NCBI GenBank assembly: GCA_021787175.1
Contig: JAJYMF010000347.1
Coordinates: 1-9,032 of the forward strand
DNA from: Pseudomonadota bacterium
GTDB lineage: Bacteria; Pseudomonadota; Gammaproteobacteria; Xanthomonadales; Rhodanobacteraceae
Direction of reading: 5' to 3'
DNA length: 9,032 nt
Each line of letters begins with the position of its first letter. Within the stretch, counting starts at the first letter, position 1. The notes under the pieces were generated by a model that worked only from the letters and a program-made list of their open reading frames with translations, made no database searches and had not been told where the DNA came from. The position numbers were made by a program, and so were the translations under genes. This document shows, one piece after another, positions 8,101-9,032 of this stretch.

Positions 8101-8297
8101 CGCTGGCGATCTCCAGCGGTGCCGGCGCCAACAGTCGCCAGGCCATCGGCACCGGCGTGATCGGCGGCATGCTCGGCGCGACCCTGATCGGCATCTTCAT
8201 GATCCCGATGTTCTACGTCGTCGTGCGCCGCCTCGGCGGCGATCGCAGCGACGGCACCGAGGAGCAGGGCGAGGACGTGATCCGACCGTTCGACTGA
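5163..8297 (+). CDS. RND multidrug efflux pump, HAE1 family permease (AcrB/MexB type)
   Basis: This proton-driven inner-membrane trimer expels hydrophobic or amphiphilic compounds from the periplasm and inner membrane. Its 1044 residues compare with 1049 in AcrB. Predicted helices: TM1 near 10-30, TM2-TM6 between about 340 and 490, TM7 near 533-550, TM8-TM12 between about 867 and 1018, with large periplasmic loops after TM1 and TM7. The proton relay is intact: D407 and D408 in GLVVDDAIVVVEN, K932, R963 and T970, equivalent to AcrB D407, D408, K940, R971 and T978. The offset of eight comes from a shorter stretch between about 408 and 602, which includes the cytoplasmic loop before TM7. Of the AcrB deep-pocket phenylalanines, F136, F178, F607, F609 and F620 are kept, but the F610 equivalent is V602. 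The Shine-Dalgarno TGAGGA overlaps the adaptor stop codon, implying translational coupling. No outer-membrane factor gene follows. Confidence 0.97.
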   Translation: MPRFFIDRPVFAWVIAILIMLAGIASIFRLPVEAYPEIAPPSVVINTSYPGASAQVVEDTVTSVIEQQLTGLDGLLYFSSSSSSNGGSSITVTFRNGTNLDIAAVQVQNRVAVAEPRLPAEVIANGVTVNKANAGFLMVVALRSSNPQIDAYALNNMLASQVLNPILRIPGIGSANQFGSEYAMRIWLDPRKLQGYGLSAADVLAAVRAQNVQTAAGAIGAAPALAGQAITATVNGESRYTTPQQFADIILRTNSNGTTVHLGDVARVELAPYNYAFAARYNRQPMAGLGLQLLPGANALKVAAAVRAKMDQIVPTLPSGITWFSPYDSTTFVSISIDEVVKTLFVAIVLVFLVMYLFLQNLRATLIPTLVVPVALLGTFAGLYVAGFSINILTLFGMVLAIGLVVDDAIVVVENVERHISEEGLAPREATIVAMEQITGAIIAITLVLAAVFIPAALLSGSVGAIYRQFSLTIAISMGISALMALSFTPALCASLIKPVDHENRALGWFNRWFGRMQLRYLDRVRSAIHHTPRWGFVYALIIVLVGVLFWKLPTSFLPEEDQGYAFAIVQLPPGATLQRTTGVLTQMENVILKSPAVEGMVDVAGFSFIGSGENVGLAFIRLKPWSARTKPGEQIGAFIKWANGALYGIKGAQIFVVNLPAIRGLSQFGGFDMELENRAGLSREQLLAAQNILLQKAAQSPLLNGVRPNGLADAPQLQLHVDRVQAASMGLSVTDVYSALQLMLAPVYADDFNYGGRVLRVLLEADAPYRMSPQALQDFYVRSSSGAMVPLSTVTTARWTMGPPVLDSYNGYPSIEIVGNAAPGVSSGQAMTAMQNIIDRDLPKGISYEWTGQSLQEVLSGTQAPIVYGMSLIVVFLALAALYESWSIPVAVLLVVPLGVFGSLALTFLRGLSDDIYFKVGLIAIIGLSAKNAILIVEFARELQLKEGKGLIAATMEAARLRLRPILMTSLAFILGVLPLAISSGAGANSRQAIGTGVIGGMLGATLIGIFMIPMFYVVVRRLGGDRSDGTEEQGEDVIRPFD

Positions 8298-8327
8298 GCG
8301 GCTGCGAATCTTTCTGCTGTGCGCCCG

Positions 8328-8371
8328 CGTGGTCCCTCGCCCCCAGCGTGGTTGGAGGCGAGGGAACCACG
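8328..8371. repeat. Imperfect inverted repeat downstream of the efflux operon
   Basis: The left arm CGTGGTCCCTCGCC (8328-8341) pairs with GGCGAGGGAACCACG (8357-8371) apart from one bulged base, around a 15-base loop. The loop contains a second copy of CGTGGTT (8347-8353), which can pair with AACCACG (8365-8371) instead, so two exclusive folds exist. It starts about 30 bases after the pump stop codon. That position suits a transcript-end stabiliser or a Rho-dependent end, but there is no U-tract for intrinsic termination. Confidence 0.6.
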
Positions 8372-8380
8372 TCGCCGAGA

Positions 8381-8410
8381 AGCCCGGATGCAGCGCAGCG
8401 GAATCCGGGG
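8381..8410 (+). repeat. REP-like palindrome, copy A
   Basis: Arms CCCGGAT (8383-8389) and ATCCGGG (8403-8409) enclose a 13-base loop rich in CAGCG. The AGCCCGGATGCAGCGCAGCGG-type core is, from general knowledge, typical of intergenic REP-like repeats common in Xanthomonas, Pseudomonas and relatives. It forms a pair with copy B in the opposite orientation. Confidence 0.65.
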
Positions 8411-8444
8411 TCAGGCAGCACCGACGATGCGGTATGTGACGATG

Positions 8445-8482
8445 AACCCGGATGGCGGCCTGAGGCCAGCATCCGGGCTACG
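8445..8482 (-). repeat. REP-like palindrome, copy B (inverted relative to copy A)
   Basis: Arms CCCGGATG (8447-8454) and CATCCGGG (8470-8477) enclose an inner stem GGCC-TGA-GGCC. Read on the minus strand it begins GTAGCCCGGATG, matching the start of copy A, so the two copies point toward each other with about 34 bases between them. The inner sequences differ, so this is not a simple recent duplication. Confidence 0.65.
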
Positions 8483-8570
8483 CGAGCCAGCCCCGCGCGT
8501 GGTCAGACATTGACGAAAACAACGGCCCGGCGATTTTTTTCTTGTGCGCCCCGGGCAACCCATCGACCGG

Positions 8571-8598
8571 GTGACTGCAGCGGCGCCGGCGCTATCCT
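8571..8598 (+). promoter_or_regulatory. Candidate promoter for the peptidyl-prolyl isomerase gene
   Basis: GTGACT at 8571-8576 and TATCCT at 8593-8598 each match four of six sigma-70 consensus bases with a 16-base spacer. The transcript would start about 20 bases before the ATG at 8627, leaving room for the GGAG ribosome binding site at 8616-8619. The match is weak, but the position is apt. Confidence 0.35.
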
Positions 8599-8626
8599 GC
8601 GGCATCGGCCACACCGGAGCCTGTGC

Positions 8627-9032
8627 ATGCACACCGAACATCCCGGACTCCACTCGCGCCGCCGGCGTTCGCCACTGCTGGCAGCGCTGCTGGCCACGAT
8701 CACTGCATGCGTCACGATCGCCGGCGCGGCGCCGGCCACGGCCGCCCGGCCGCGTGCCACGCTGCAGCAGGTGCTCGCGGCCTCCAAACCGTCCGACTGG
8801 CGCGCGCTCGATCCGTCACACGCGCTGGTGATGACCTTGCCGCAGGGCCGCGTGGTGATCGAACTGGCGCCGGCCTTCGCGCCGCGCCACGTCGCCAACA
8901 TCGAAATGCTGGCGCGTGCGCACTTTTTCGACGGCCTCACCATCAACCGCGTGCAGGACGACTTCGTCACCCAGTGGGGCGACGCGGATTCGGACAACCC
9001 CGCCAAGGCGCGCCCGCTGCCCGCGGACGCGC
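8627..9032 (+). CDS. Exported cyclophilin-type peptidyl-prolyl cis-trans isomerase; 3' end outside the window
   Basis: Cyclophilins speed cis-trans isomerisation of X-Pro bonds; an exported one would help fold envelope proteins. The window holds 135 codons from the ATG preceded by GGAG seven bases upstream. The rest lies past the right edge. Residues 1-16 are an Arg-rich n-region (RRRR at 11-14), followed by a hydrophobic stretch at 17-35. Two export routes are possible: lipobox ITAC with C28 lipidated, or signal peptidase I cleavage after the Ala-rich APATA around 39. The cyclophilin fold starts near 66 with ALVMTLPQGRVVIELAPAFAPRHVANIEMLA. The active-site segment FFDGLTINRVQDDFVTQWGD retains R108, F113 and Q116, matching R55, F60 and Q63 of human cyclophilin A. 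The usual FHR is NR here and QGGD is QWGD, a variant seen, as I recall, in related Xanthomonadales proteins. It follows a REP-rich gap and probably has its own promoter. Confidence 0.88.
   Translation, partial: MHTEHPGLHSRRRRSPLLAALLATITACVTIAGAAPATAARPRATLQQVLAASKPSDWRALDPSHALVMTLPQGRVVIELAPAFAPRHVANIEMLARAHFFDGLTINRVQDDFVTQWGDADSDNPAKARPLPADA

Larger units (their letters stand above)
8298..8626. other. Intergenic region between the efflux pump and the isomerase
   Basis: These 329 bp hold no convincing gene; a 64-codon open frame at 8319-8513 runs through the repeats and has no ribosome binding site. The content is an imperfect hairpin (8328-8371), two CCCGGAT palindromes in opposite orientation (8381-8410 and 8445-8482), a seven-T run at 8534-8540 and a candidate promoter just before the isomerase. 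No clean stem-plus-T-run terminator is visible after the pump gene, so the hairpins may serve to end or protect the operon transcript. Confidence 0.75.

Noticed and set aside
8525..8556. GCCCGG/CCGGGC inverted repeat around a T-run as a possible terminator
   Set aside because: The seven T residues lie inside the 20-base loop rather than after the stem, which is not the layout of an intrinsic terminator.

Overview
The window is very GC-rich and fully coding-dense. It looks like the chromosome of a gammaproteobacterium, most likely of the Xanthomonadales (Xanthomonas, Lysobacter or Rhodanobacter relatives). That placement is an inference from four things: the large type of NAD-dependent glutamate dehydrogenase, a MexAB/AcrAB-type efflux pair, a periplasmic cyclophilin with a QWGD active-site variant, and REP-like CCCGGAT palindromes.

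Layout: (1) 1-3584, minus strand: the first 1194 residues of the large NAD-specific glutamate dehydrogenase. The gene runs off the left edge, and its frame is open from its ATG to the edge. (2) 3585-4010: a 426-bp divergent intergenic region. It holds a cluster of three adjacent hairpins (3724-3802), a candidate promoter for the dehydrogenase, and candidate promoters and an operator-like inverted repeat for the efflux genes. (3) 4011-5153 and 5163-8297, plus strand: a two-gene operon encoding a lipoprotein periplasmic adaptor and an HAE1-family RND pump, separated by 9 bp. No outer-membrane channel gene follows. (4) 8298-8626: a 329-bp intergenic region with an imperfect hairpin, two REP-like palindromes in opposite orientation and a candidate promoter. 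(5) 8627-9032, plus strand: the first 135 residues of an exported cyclophilin-type peptidyl-prolyl isomerase, cut by the right edge.

How the genes work together: the two efflux genes encode the inner-membrane and periplasmic parts of a proton-driven tripartite drug exporter, which must borrow an outer-membrane factor encoded elsewhere. The glutamate dehydrogenase (glutamate catabolism to 2-oxoglutarate) and the isomerase (periplasmic protein folding) appear to be independent neighbours. I see no phage, IS element, CRISPR array, tRNA or rRNA, and no clearly novel multi-gene system. The least explained material is non-coding: the triple-hairpin element and the paired REP-like repeats.
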